64,000 nucleotides of DNA from Comamonadaceae bacterium (GCA_947454955.1 CANGLW010000002.1:112974-176973), one strand, 5' to 3'. Shown: positions 9,488-18,924, counted from the stretch's first letter. The notes: generated by a model from the sequence alone, not told the origin. Program-made: numbers and translations.

Positions 9488-9510
9488 GGTGTTCTCCAGG
9501 TGTTAAAGGG

Positions 9511-11229
9511 TTATTTCTTGGCGGTTTTAGGATTCAGGCTGGTGATGCGGCCGCTCTCGGTGCCAGCGGTCTCGTCAATCACCGCGTTGATCAGCGTGGG
9601 TTGGCGGCTGCGGATGGCTTCTTCCATGGCGGCGCGCAATTCAGCAGGGTTGCTGGCGTTCACACCCACACCGCCAAAGGCTTGCATGAGCATGTCGTAG
9701 CGCGCACCTTTGACGAACACGGTGGGGGCCACATCGGGGCCGCCGGTGGGGTTGACGTCGGTGCCGCGGTACACGCCGTTGTTGTTCATGATGACCACGC
9801 ACACCGGCAGCTTGTAGCGGCAGATGGTCTCGACTTCCATGCCTGAGAAGCCAAAGGCGCTGTCGCCTTCGATGGCAATGACTTGCTGGCCGGTTTCCAC
9901 CGCAGCAGCCACCGAGAAGCCCATGCCGATGCCCATGATGCCCCAGGTGCCCACGTCCAAGCGCTTACGCGGCTTGTACATGTCCACGATGCTGCGGGTG
10001 AAGTCCAGCGCGTTGGCGCCTTCGTTGACCAAAATCGCATCGGGGTTGGCCTTGATGATGTCGCGCACCACGTTCAGGGCGCTGTGGAAGTTCATTGGCA
10101 CGGGGTCTTTGGCCAGGGTCTCGGCCATCTTGGCCACGTTCTTGGTCTTGCGCTCATTGATCGCATCGAGCCACTCGGCTGGCGGCTTGGCCCAGCCTTT
10201 ATTCACATGCTCGAGCAGGGCAGACACGCACGAACCAATGTCGCCCACCAGCGGGGCGTCAATGCGCACATTGCTGTCCATCTCTTGGGCCGAGATGTCG
10301 ATCTGCACAAACTTCTGACCACCCCAGGCTTTGGCATCTTTGCCGCCCCAGGTTTTGCCCTTGCCGTGCGAAAGCAGCCAGTTCAAACGTGCACCGATCA
10401 TCAGCACCACATCGGCCTCAGGCAGCACATACGAGCGTGCAGCCGCGGCTGATTGGTCATGGGTGTCGGGCAGCAAACCTTTGGCCATGGACATGGGCAA
10501 ATAAGGAATGCCGGTTTTTTCCACCAGGGCGCGGATGTCGTCGTCCGCACGGGCGTAAGCCGCGCCTTTGCCCAGCAAAATCAAAGGCTTCTTCGCGCCC
10601 TTGAGCAGGTCCACCGCGCGTTGCACCGCATCGGCTGCAGGGATCTGGCGGGGGGCTGCGTCCACCACCTGGATGAGCGAGTCTTTGCCAGCCTGCGCGT
10701 CCATGGTTTGGCTAAAGAGCTTGGCAGGCAGGTCCAGGTACACACCACCGGGGCGACCCGACACCGCAGCACGGATGGCGCGCGCAATGCCCACACCAAT
10801 GTCTTCAGCGTGCAGCACGCGAAACGCTGCCTTACACAGGGGCTTGGCAATGGCCAGCTGGTCCATCTCTTCATAGTCACCTTGCTGCAGGTCCACAATC
10901 TCGCGCTCGCTGGAGCCGCTGATGAGGATCATGGGGAAGCAGTTGGTGGTGGCGTTGGTCAGGGCTGTGAGGCCATTCAAAAAGCCAGGGGCAGACACGG
11001 TCAGGCAGATGCCAGGCTTTTGCGTCAAAAAGCCGGCGATGGCGGCGGCGTTGCCAGCATGTTGCTCATGGCGGAAAGAAATCACGCGCATGCCTTCTGC
11101 CTGGGCCATGCGGGTCAGGTCGGTGATGGGGATACCAGGCAGACCGTAGATGGTGTTGATGCCATTGAGTTTGAGGGCATCAATGACCAGGTGAAAGCCG
11201 TCGGTCGTGGGGGAGGTGGTGTCTGTCAT
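9511..11229 (-). CDS. oxc: Oxalyl-CoA decarboxylase
   Basis: TPP-dependent decarboxylase ([62 protein letters not shown]). Adjacent to frc. Confidence 0.95.
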   Translation of the reverse strand: MTDTTSPTTDGFHLVIDALKLNGINTIYGLPGIPITDLTRMAQAEGMRVISFRHEQHAGNAAAIAGFLTQKPGICLTVSAPGFLNGLTALTNATTNCFPMILISGSSEREIVDLQQGDYEEMDQLAIAKPLCKAAFRVLHAEDIGVGIARAIRAAVSGRPGGVYLDLPAKLFSQTMDAQAGKDSLIQVVDAAPRQIPAADAVQRAVDLLKGAKKPLILLGKGAAYARADDDIRALVEKTGIPYLPMSMAKGLLPDTHDQSAAAARSYVLPEADVVLMIGARLNWLLSHGKGKTWGGKDAKAWGGQKFVQIDISAQEMDSNVRIDAPLVGDIGSCVSALLEHVNKGWAKPPAEWLDAINERKTKNVAKMAETLAKDPVPMNFHSALNVVRDIIKANPDAILVNEGANALDFTRSIVDMYKPRKRLDVGTWGIMGIGMGFSVAAAVETGQQVIAIEGDSAFGFSGMEVETICRYKLPVCVVIMNNNGVYRGTDVNPTGGPDVAPTVFVKGARYDMLMQAFGGVGVNASNPAELRAAMEEAIRSRQPTLINAVIDETAGTESGRITSLNPKTAKK

Positions 11230-11363
11230 TCTTGGTCTCTTTGTGGTGAAAGGCTCGGGAAAAAACTAAAGCATGATTCGTCCGCGAACCCGCTAGATTT
11301 ATAGGTTTTCAGCATTTTTAGCAAACCATCGCGGTATCATAGAAAGTGCTTTTCACGGTTCGA

Positions 11364-11377
11364 TTGACCCTGGTCAA
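11364..11377. promoter_or_regulatory. Candidate Crp/Fnr-type operator TTGACCCTGGTCAA
   Basis: Palindrome ATTGACC-CT-GGTCAAT (16 bp at 11363-11378) between divergent oxc and the Crp/Fnr gene. Confidence 0.7.
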
Positions 11378-11431
11378 TTTTCAAAAAATTGCATGGTGTG
11401 AACTCGGTCAGCACACCTTTTACAAATCCAC

Positions 11432-12040
11432 ATGTCCAGCATTGCCAACCATTCTGAGAAAAACATCATTCGCGTTCAGCTGCGGCAGAACGTGGTGCTC
11501 AAAAGTTTGTCTCAGGAAGAACATGCCGAGTTGGAAGGTTTGTTGCAGGTGGTGGAGTGCCAAAAAGGCGACTACCTCTTACATCAGGGCGTGCACGAGA
11601 TGGAGCAGTACTTCATCTTGGACGGGATCCTCAAGCGCATGGTGACCAACCAGCAGGCCAAGGAAATGATTCTGCGGTTTGCGGACGAACGCGACATGGA
11701 GACCAGTTATGCCGCATGGTGCTTGCGCACGCCCACGCCGTACAGCATTTTGTCGGTTACCAAAGCGCGTGTGGTCAAGCTGCCCATGCCACAGTGGATC
11801 TCGTTCATGGACCGGCACCCCGAGGTTAAAAAAACCTTCGAGTTCCAGGTGATGAACTTGATGAGTGAGATCATGGGCCACACCATCACTTTGCATTTGC
11901 TTGACGCGCCAGGTCGGGTCCAGCGTTTCATCCGCAAGCAACCGGATTTGTTCGAGCGCATCCCGAAAAAAGAGCTGGCCTCGTACCTGAATTTGTCAGC
12001 GGAAACATTGAGTCGACTCAAGCAGCGCGGCAAGATCTGA
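11432..12040 (+). CDS. Crp/Fnr-family transcriptional regulator
   Basis: cNMP-binding-like N-terminus (CQKGDYLLHQGVHEMEQYFILDGILKR) and C-terminal HTH (IPKKELASYLNLSAETLSRLKQRGKI). Confidence 0.9.
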   Translation: MSSIANHSEKNIIRVQLRQNVVLKSLSQEEHAELEGLLQVVECQKGDYLLHQGVHEMEQYFILDGILKRMVTNQQAKEMILRFADERDMETSYAAWCLRTPTPYSILSVTKARVVKLPMPQWISFMDRHPEVKKTFEFQVMNLMSEIMGHTITLHLLDAPGRVQRFIRKQPDLFERIPKKELASYLNLSAETLSRLKQRGKI

Positions 12041-12874
12041 TCAGGTCTTGGAGTAGGTGAACAAGCGGGTTGAGGTCATCAAGCGCAATTCGTTGCGCAC
12101 CGAGGTCACGCCTTTGACTTCCGTCGCTACTTTTTCCACCTCGGTTTTTTCACGCTCGTTGATCACAATGCCGCGCAACAGTACGTTGCCGTTTTCGGCT
12201 TCGATGGTGATGTTGATCTCGGCGGTGGCCTCATGGTCTTTGAGCTTGGCACGCACGCGTGCAGCCAGCGTCATGTTGTTCAAAAGCTTGCGTGACTCTT
12301 CGGTCTCTTGAAACTCGGGTCGCTGTGTGAGCGCCCTGATTTGTTCCACGCAGCTGTGCACCGACAAGCGGTCGGTGTTGAGCACCACGTCGTAGAGCAC
12401 CGGGTCACCCCAGGTCACGCCAAACTGCTGTTGCATGCGGCTGGCATGGGCATCGTCGCTTCGGCGAATTTCTGACTCGGCAAACTCGCGGTCATCGGTT
12501 TCCAGGTGGTTCATCAGCCACTCCACCCGCTTGCTCATCGAACGGGTGATGCGCACACACACCACATGCGGCACAGGGCGCAACAAACACGTGGCCCCCC
12601 AGCCGCGTATGACCACATTGCCTTGGTCGGCCTGGGTGAACACCTCTTCGGCCGAATACAAAGCGAAGCGGTCTTTGTCGTTTTTCACGCGCTCAATCAG
12701 CGTGGCCTTGCCTTCGCGCAGACGGCTGATGACGCTGGTGGAGACGTGCAGTTTGCCAGCGAGGTGGTCCACCACCTCGTGGCGCATGACACTGAGGTTC
12801 ATGCTGGCGGCGAGTTCAATGGCCACGTCTTTGGCCAAAGAACCCATCTCTTGCGTCATGGCGATGATGGGCAT
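12041..12874 (-). CDS. Cytidylate-kinase-like domain fused to a C-terminal BON domain
   Basis: MPIIAMTQEMGSLAKDVAIELA resembles the Cytidylate_kin2 N-terminus; C-terminal ARVRAKLKDHEATAEINITIEAENGNVLLRGIVINEREKTEVEKVATEVKGVTSVRNEL is BON-like. Confidence 0.75.
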   Translation of the reverse strand: MPIIAMTQEMGSLAKDVAIELAASMNLSVMRHEVVDHLAGKLHVSTSVISRLREGKATLIERVKNDKDRFALYSAEEVFTQADQGNVVIRGWGATCLLRPVPHVVCVRITRSMSKRVEWLMNHLETDDREFAESEIRRSDDAHASRMQQQFGVTWGDPVLYDVVLNTDRLSVHSCVEQIRALTQRPEFQETEESRKLLNNMTLAARVRAKLKDHEATAEINITIEAENGNVLLRGIVINEREKTEVEKVATEVKGVTSVRNELRLMTSTRLFTYSKT

Positions 12875-12884
12875 GGTGATTCCT

Positions 12885-14414
12885 TCAGTCCACAGGACGC
12901 TCGGCAGCGAACTCGTCTTGCTTGGGCGCTTTGATCAAGGCCAGTGCTTTGGAAATCACAGGCCAGAGCAAGAGCACCAGGGCCAGTGCGGTGATGGAAC
13001 CCACCAGGCCGTTGGAGAACATGATGGACAAATCACCTTGGCTCACCAGCATGGCTTGGCGGAACGAGTCCTCAGCCTTGTCGCCCAAGACCAGCGCAAG
13101 AACCAAGGGTGCGAGCGGGTAGTCGAGCTTCTTGAACAAATAACCCACGATGCCAAAGAGCAGCATGAACCAAATGTCGAGCATGGCGTTGTGCACGGTG
13201 TACGCGCCAATCGCACAGATCACGATGATCACCGGCGCGATGATGGAGAAGGGAATGCGCAAGATGGAGGCGAACAGCGGTACGGTGGTGAGCACCACAA
13301 TCAGGCCAGCCAGGTTGCCCAGGTACATGCTGGCAATCAGGCCCCAGACAAAGTCCTTTTGCTCCACAAACAGGAGCGGGCCGGGCTGCAAGCCCCAAAT
13401 CAGGAGGCCACCCAAAAGCACCGCAGCGGTGGGCGAGCCCGGAATGCCCAGGGCCAACATGGGCAGCAAAGCGCTGGTGCCTGCAGCGTGCGCAGCAGTC
13501 TCAGGGGCCACCACGCCTTCAAGCTGACCGGTGCCAAACTTGGCGCCGTTCTTCGACATTTTCTTGGCCAGGCCGTAGCTCATGAACGAGGCCGGTGTGG
13601 CACCACCCGGGGTGATGCCCATCCAAATGCCAATGAGCGAGCTGCGGATAGAGGTGACCCAGTACTGGGGCAGCTTCTTCCAGGTCTCAAACACCACCTT
13701 GGGGTTGATGGCCGCGCTCTTGCCCGAGAAGGCCAAGCCTTCTTCCATCGACAACAAAATTTCACCGATGCCAAATAGGCCAATCACCGCGATCAGGAAG
13801 TCAAAACCGCGCAGCAATTCAGTGAAGCCGAAGGTCAAGCGCAACTGACCGGTCACCGTGTCCATGCCCACCGCAGCCAAGGCAAAACCGATGGCCATGG
13901 ATGCCAGGATCTTGAAGGGAGAGCCTTTGCCCATGCCCACAAACGAGCAGAAGGTGAGCAGGTAGACCGAGAAGAATTCCGGTGGCCCGAATTTCAGCGC
14001 GAATTTCGCCACCAGAGGAGCCAAGAAAGTGATCATCACCACCGCCACAAAGGCGCCGATGAAGGACGATGTGAAAGCACCCGTCAGTGCTTCACCCGCA
14101 CGGCCTTGTTGCGCCATGGGAAAGCCATCAAACGTGGTGGCCACCGACCAGGGCTCACCCGGGATGTTGAACAGCACCGAGGTGATGGCACCACCAAACA
14201 GCGCGCCCCAGTAAATGCACGAGAGCATGATGATGGCTGAGGTCGGGTTCATGCTGAAGGTCAGCGGCAGCAGAATAGCCACACCGTTGGCGCCACCCAA
14301 GCCGGGCAACACGCCAATGAGCACGCCCAAAATGATGCCGACCAACATCAGCAAGATGTTCATCGGCGTGAGGATCACGGCAAAGCCTTGAAACAGTGCG
14401 TTGATTTCTTCCAT
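12885..14414 (-). CDS. tctA: Tripartite tricarboxylate transporter, large membrane subunit TctA
   Basis: Large hydrophobic protein with GVLPGLGGANGVAILLPLTF, ITSVLFNIPGEP, GIPGSPTAAVLLGGL. Confidence 0.93.
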   Translation of the reverse strand: MEEINALFQGFAVILTPMNILLMLVGIILGVLIGVLPGLGGANGVAILLPLTFSMNPTSAIIMLSCIYWGALFGGAITSVLFNIPGEPWSVATTFDGFPMAQQGRAGEALTGAFTSSFIGAFVAVVMITFLAPLVAKFALKFGPPEFFSVYLLTFCSFVGMGKGSPFKILASMAIGFALAAVGMDTVTGQLRLTFGFTELLRGFDFLIAVIGLFGIGEILLSMEEGLAFSGKSAAINPKVVFETWKKLPQYWVTSIRSSLIGIWMGITPGGATPASFMSYGLAKKMSKNGAKFGTGQLEGVVAPETAAHAAGTSALLPMLALGIPGSPTAAVLLGGLLIWGLQPGPLLFVEQKDFVWGLIASMYLGNLAGLIVVLTTVPLFASILRIPFSIIAPVIIVICAIGAYTVHNAMLDIWFMLLFGIVGYLFKKLDYPLAPLVLALVLGDKAEDSFRQAMLVSQGDLSIMFSNGLVGSITALALVLLLWPVISKALALIKAPKQDEFAAERPVD

Positions 14415-14441
14415 GTTCTTGTCTCTTCTTCGCTTGCGTGA

Positions 14442-14948
14442 TCAGAAGCCCAGTGGGCTGAGCAGGTCAAATTCGCCTTTGAACAAAGGCACTTTGAACC
14501 AGACCTCAAACATCATGAAAAACACCACGTTGACGCTCAGTCCGACCGCCAAGCTTTTGACCCATGAGTACTTGCCCAGAATCACCATGAACAGGGTGAT
14601 GTACAGCGCGGAGGCCACATAAATACCGATGAGCTGAATGGCCAGCACATACACCGCAGCAGGTAACAGCACCGAGAACACTCGGCCGAGTTGTTCGCGG
14701 TCCACGAACACCTCGGTGTTCTTTTTCTTGCCAAACAGCGCTTGAAAGAAAATGCCTGCGCCTGAGATGGTCAAGATCAGGCCGATGTAGAAGGGAAAGT
14801 AACCCGCGCCCGGGCCGTCGCTGGTCCATTCATGTCCCAGCTTGGAGCTGCCAAACAGCACCACACCACCCAGCACCATCACCAGCAGTGCGGTGACTGC
14901 ATCCACCACATGGGTGCCCACGCCGCCGTTCTCTTCTTCTGAACTCAT
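14442..14948 (-). CDS. tctB: Tripartite tricarboxylate transporter, small membrane subunit TctB
   Basis: Four-TM small protein between tctA and tctC; GAGYFPFYIGLIL motif. Confidence 0.88.
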   Translation of the reverse strand: MSSEEENGGVGTHVVDAVTALLVMVLGGVVLFGSSKLGHEWTSDGPGAGYFPFYIGLILTISGAGIFFQALFGKKKNTEVFVDREQLGRVFSVLLPAAVYVLAIQLIGIYVASALYITLFMVILGKYSWVKSLAVGLSVNVVFFMMFEVWFKVPLFKGEFDLLSPLGF

Positions 14949-15028
14949 CTTGTCTCCTCGGATTTCTTTCTCTTAGGGCTCCGGGAATAAGCACCCTCAG
15001 TGCCTCCGAGCCCTGCTGACACGTTGAA

Positions 15029-16042
15029 TTACTTGGCCAAGAAGCCGGCTTCTTGCATCAAGGTGCGGTGTGCTTTTTCGGCCTCGGTGAGCCACTTCAC
15101 AAAGTCATCGCCCGACTTGAAGGAGGGGTTGAAAGCACCTTTTTCCATGTACTCTTTCCAGTCAGGGGTGGCGCGCACTTTGTTGAGCAGATCGAGGTAG
15201 TAAGCGGTTTGGTCTTTGGTCACGCCAGGCGCCATGAAGATGCCGCGCAGCATCACGTAGTCGGTGGGCACACCCGCTTCTTTGCAGGTGGGGATGTCGT
15301 ACCAAGACTGGGTGTCGGTGACCTTGGTTTTGTAGGGCATGCGCTCGTCGTCAAACACGCACAGCGCGCGCAGTTTGCCGGCACGCCACTGGGCCACGGC
15401 CTCAATGGGGTTGTTGACCGATGAGTCCACATGCTTGCCCACCAGCTGCACGGCCACTTCACCGCCGCCCTTGAAGGGGATGTAGATGAACTTGGTGCCC
15501 GTGGCTTTCTCCAGGCCCACGGTCAGAATTTGGTCCTCTTGCTTGGAGCCCGTGCCACCCATTTTCATTTTGCTTGGGCCTGCAGCCTTTGTCGCGGCAA
15601 TGTACTCAGCTGCGGTTTTGTAAGGCGCTTCAGCATTGGTCCACAACACAAACTGGTCCAGGGCCATCATGGCCACAGGGGTCATGTCTTTCCAGTTGAA
15701 TGGCACGCCGGTGGCCATCGGGGTGGTGAACAGGTTGGAGAGGGTGATGATGATTTTGTGCGGGTTGCCCTTGGCTTCTTTCACGTCCAAAAAGCCTTCA
15801 GCACCTGCACCGCCGGATTTGTTCACGACGATCATCGACTCCTTCATGAGCTTGTGCTTGACGATGATGCCCTGGATCAAACGTGCCATTTGGTCGGCAC
15901 CGCCGCCGGTACCAGCAGGCACCACAAATTCCACAGGTTTGGTGGGTTCCCAAGCTGCAGCGGGTGCGGTGCTGAGTAAACCTAGGCTGGCCACAGCGGA
16001 CATGGCGCAGGCCATCCAATGCTTGCGTGTGAGGTGTTTCAT
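15029..16042 (-). CDS. tctC: Tripartite tricarboxylate transporter, periplasmic binding protein TctC
   Basis: Signal peptide, then WEPTKPVEFVVPAGTGGGADQMAR and PFKGGGEVAVQLVGKHVD. Start corrected to MKHLTRK. Confidence 0.92.
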   Translation of the reverse strand: MKHLTRKHWMACAMSAVASLGLLSTAPAAAWEPTKPVEFVVPAGTGGGADQMARLIQGIIVKHKLMKESMIVVNKSGGAGAEGFLDVKEAKGNPHKIIITLSNLFTTPMATGVPFNWKDMTPVAMMALDQFVLWTNAEAPYKTAAEYIAATKAAGPSKMKMGGTGSKQEDQILTVGLEKATGTKFIYIPFKGGGEVAVQLVGKHVDSSVNNPIEAVAQWRAGKLRALCVFDDERMPYKTKVTDTQSWYDIPTCKEAGVPTDYVMLRGIFMAPGVTKDQTAYYLDLLNKVRATPDWKEYMEKGAFNPSFKSGDDFVKWLTEAEKAHRTLMQEAGFLAK

Positions 16043-16127
16043 CGTCTGTCTCCTATGGTTCATGTTGCCTCAGCCTTCGTATGCTGGGTCGTGCATATGA
16101 TGATTTGGTAAAAATCATGAAACCCTA

Positions 16128-16141
16128 TTGACTGCGGTCAA
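16128..16141. promoter_or_regulatory. Candidate operator TTGACTGCGGTCAA upstream of tctC
   Basis: TTGAC-N4-GTCAA, same arms and spacing as 11364-11377. Confidence 0.6.
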
Positions 16142-16210
16142 GATTCACTGTGCAGCAGACTGCGGATTTTCCCTATACCGGCTAACACGTACACGCAACA
16201 GCCAAAAGTG

Positions 16211-16246
16211 AAAAAGCCGTGATAACCACACGGATATCACGGCTTT
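16211..16246 (-). terminator. Intrinsic terminator after the formyltransferase-like gene
   Basis: Perfect 12-bp inverted repeat aaagccgtgata/tatcacggcttt; minus-strand stem followed by a T run. Confidence 0.88.
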
Positions 16247-16264
16247 AAGGAGGCAGAAAAGTGA

Positions 16265-17182
16265 TCAGGTCTGTGACCAGCCCTGGGCTTGTGCGAATTC
16301 TGCAGCACCCATTTTCTTGCCGCCTTGAGGTTTGAGCTTCAAGATCTCGATCATGCCGCCCTGGGCATTCACAAAAATTGACTCGGCAGTGACGCGGGCC
16401 ACTTCACCGGGTTTGCCTTTCACATCGGCAAACTTGCGGGCCACATGCTTGCGGCAGTCATACACCGACACGGTGTGCCCGCCAATCTCACCCCAAGCGC
16501 CAGGGGCAGGGTTGCAGGCGCGAATCAGGTTGTAAACCTGGTCGACATGGTTGTGCCAGTTGATGCGCGACTCGGCCTCTTTCATCCAACCTTCATAGCT
16601 GGCTTGCGATTCGTCTTGCGTGATTTCCTGGTGACGGCCAGCCACCACCAGATCGGCCGCTTCCATCAGGGCTTGCACACCCAGAGGGAACAGCGAGTTG
16701 AAATACACCTCGCCCAAGGTGTCATCAGGCCCGATGGGGCAGGTTTTTTGCAGGATGACGGGGCCTTCGTCCAGGCCGTCGGTGGGGCGGAAGATGGTCA
16801 GACCGGTTTGTGTGTCGCCACGTGCAATCGGCCAGTTGATGGACGAGGGGCCGCGGTACTTGGGCAAGAGGGACGGGTGGTACTGGATGGTGCCGTGCTT
16901 GGGGATGTGCACCAGCGACTGCGGCACAAACTGCAGCACATAGGCCATCACACCAATGTCGGCGTTGAGTGAACGCATGGCGGCTTCAGCGTCTTCGCCT
17001 TTGAGGCTGGCGAACTGAAACACCTGCAGGCCTTTTTCGCGCGCAGCGGCCACCAGGGCATCAGGTTTTTCGCCCGGTTTTTCGGGCTTGCAAAACACAC
17101 CCACCACCTCGTCGCCGCGAGCCAAAAAGGCCTCGAGGGCGGCTTTGCCGAAATCTTGTTGACCGATGAAAGCAATGCGCAT
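16265..17182 (-). CDS. Stand-alone formyltransferase/hydrolase resembling the N-terminal domain of 10-formyl-THF dehydrogenase
   Basis: YHPSLLPKYRGPSSINWPI, TDGLDEGPVILQ, and C-terminal NPAPGAWGEIGGHTVSVYDC. Closer to the FDH hydrolase domain than to Fmt by motif. Confidence 0.8.
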   Translation of the reverse strand: MRIAFIGQQDFGKAALEAFLARGDEVVGVFCKPEKPGEKPDALVAAAREKGLQVFQFASLKGEDAEAAMRSLNADIGVMAYVLQFVPQSLVHIPKHGTIQYHPSLLPKYRGPSSINWPIARGDTQTGLTIFRPTDGLDEGPVILQKTCPIGPDDTLGEVYFNSLFPLGVQALMEAADLVVAGRHQEITQDESQASYEGWMKEAESRINWHNHVDQVYNLIRACNPAPGAWGEIGGHTVSVYDCRKHVARKFADVKGKPGEVARVTAESIFVNAQGGMIEILKLKPQGGKKMGAAEFAQAQGWSQT

Positions 17183-17194
17183 GCGTGTCTCCTG

Positions 17195-17998
17195 TTATCG
17201 CATGAGGAAGTAAATCACCACCGCGTACAGCACAAAGGCGAACGCGCGTTTGAGCGGGCGGATGTCCATGCGGTGCGCAGTGCGCGCACCCAGGGGCGCG
17301 GTGCTCATGCTGGCCATGGAAATCACGACCAAGCCGGGCAGGTAGAGGTAGCCAACGGCACCATCAGGCATGGCCGGTAGGTTGTGGCCGGCCCAAATGT
17401 AGCCCAGGGTGCCCGCCAGGGCAATGGGGAAGCCCAGGGCCGCCGAGGTGGCCACAGCCTGGTGAATTTTCACATTGCACCAGGTCATGAAGGGCACCGA
17501 AATGAACGCGCCACCCGCACCCACCAGGGCCGAGACCACGCCAATCAAATTGCCCATGCCGAACATGCCGGCACCACCAGGCAAGGTGCGGCTGGGTTTG
17601 GGTTTTTTGTCCAACAACATTTGCGTGGCCGAGTACGCCACAAAGGCCGCGAAGAACCAGCTCAAAATTTTCGTGGGCATGGCCACAGCAATTTGCGCGC
17701 CCATGAGTGAGCCCAACAAAATGCCAGGTGCCAACACCTTGACCACCGGCCAAAGCACAGCGCCACGTTTGTGGTGCGCCCGCACCGACGACAACGAGGT
17801 GAAGCAAATCGTGGCCAGCGAGGTGGCCACTGCCATCTTGACGATCACATCGGCCGGGAAGCCTTTGGCGCTGAGGATCATGGTCATGAAGGGCACCATG
17901 ATCATGCCCCCACCAATGCCCAGCAGGCCTGCCAAAAAGCCGGCGATAGCGCCCATGAGCAAGAGCTCAACAATGAGTTGAATTTCGAGATGAGGCAT
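17195..17998 (-). CDS. TauE/SafE-family sulfite exporter-like permease
   Basis: GAIAGFLAGLLGIGGGMIMVPFM and GVVSALVGAGGAFISVPFM repeats. Confidence 0.9.
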   Translation of the reverse strand: MPHLEIQLIVELLLMGAIAGFLAGLLGIGGGMIMVPFMTMILSAKGFPADVIVKMAVATSLATICFTSLSSVRAHHKRGAVLWPVVKVLAPGILLGSLMGAQIAVAMPTKILSWFFAAFVAYSATQMLLDKKPKPSRTLPGGAGMFGMGNLIGVVSALVGAGGAFISVPFMTWCNVKIHQAVATSAALGFPIALAGTLGYIWAGHNLPAMPDGAVGYLYLPGLVVISMASMSTAPLGARTAHRMDIRPLKRAFAFVLYAVVIYFLMR

Positions 17999-18014
17999 GA
18001 GGGGGAGTGGGGTA

Positions 18015-18190
18015 GAAGGTGTCTGCAGGGGCCACCAGGCCGCATCCTGAACCGGGGTTCAGGTGGGCGAGGTCAGCGTTGGCTTCGGGTTCATCTGACG
18101 CGAGACGATCACACCTGCCAGGCGATGTTCCAAGCCCGGGCTCAATGAGCATTGGTTCAAGGAAATATAAAGCCTGATGGCACTGCAGAC
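18015..18190 (-). ncRNA. ssrS: 6S RNA (SsrS)
   Basis: Downstream of zapA. Long-range closing stem between transcript 5' gtctgcagtgccatcaggc and 3' gcctggtggcccctgcagac. TACAAT -10 box on the minus strand (plus 18197-18202). Boundaries approximate. Confidence 0.8.
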
Positions 18191-18234
18191 GGTCTCATTG
18201 TAGGTTGAAGAACAGGGCGTGTGGTGCCGTTTTC

Positions 18235-18573
18235 TCAGAAAAGTCGACCATCGTCACCCAGCGCATTGTCCAGGCTTTGAATCAGCAACTGCAGGGCGTC
18301 AACCTCGTCGGGCGACAGCGTGGAGCTTGACGTTTTGGTGATGGTTGATGCCGTGGAACTTGGCTCAGCTTTGGACTTGACCACCAATTCAAAAGCCAGG
18401 TTGAGCGAGGCCAGCACGGCAATGCGATCGCGCGCCTTGATCTTGCCGGCATCGCGGATTTTGCACATGGCTTCGTCCACTTTCTGCACAGCTTGCAGCA
18501 ACTGGGCTTCGCCATCTTCGGGGCAGGAGAGCCGGTAGCTCTGCCCCATGATGTTCACATCAACTTGTTTCAT
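18235..18573 (-). CDS. zapA: Cell division protein ZapA
   Basis: MKQVDVNIMGQSYRLSCPEDGEAQLLQAVQKVDEAMCKIR. Confidence 0.88.
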   Translation of the reverse strand: MKQVDVNIMGQSYRLSCPEDGEAQLLQAVQKVDEAMCKIRDAGKIKARDRIAVLASLNLAFELVVKSKAEPSSTASTITKTSSSTLSPDEVDALQLLIQSLDNALGDDGRLF

Positions 18574-18593
18574 GGTGGGGAGATGACCTGCGC

Positions 18594-18827
18594 TCAATCC
18601 CGCGCGGGCTGTTCTTGAGCCTGGGGCACGCGCTCGAGCAACGCATCCACACGCGAACGCGCACTGGCCAGGCGGGTTTTGAGCGAGTCGCGCTCTTGTT
18701 TGAGGGTGACCACCTCTTGCATCAACAAGGCGTTGGTGCGCTGAAGCTCTTCAAAGCGCACGAGCAAACGCTCGACGCGCTCGGTGATTTGGGCCACCGG
18801 TTCAGACAAGGGGGTCGAATTCGACAT
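18594..18827 (-). CDS. ZapB-like/TIGR02449-type coiled-coil protein upstream of zapA
   Basis: Short coiled coil (ITERVERLLVRFEELQRTNALLMQEVVTLKQERDSLKTRLASARSRVDALLERV). Start corrected to MSNSTPLS. Confidence 0.75.
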   Translation of the reverse strand: MSNSTPLSEPVAQITERVERLLVRFEELQRTNALLMQEVVTLKQERDSLKTRLASARSRVDALLERVPQAQEQPARD

Positions 18828-18924
18828 ACCCTGCATTGTAGGGGCTCTCAAACCGGGTTTTGGGGCCTGTGCAACCTAGGGTAAGTTGTTGGTTTCACGC
18901 AAGAAAGCCACGTTAAACTCAACG

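Noticed and set aside
8021-9700. 559-aa plus-strand ORF opposite frc copy 2
   Set aside because: Antisense to a strongly supported enzyme; Gly/His/Val-rich composition typical of a complementary-strand ORF.
12435-13778. 447-aa plus-strand ORF opposite the kinase-BON and tctA genes
   Set aside because: Antisense artefact crossing a gene boundary; low-complexity Gln/Gly/His content.
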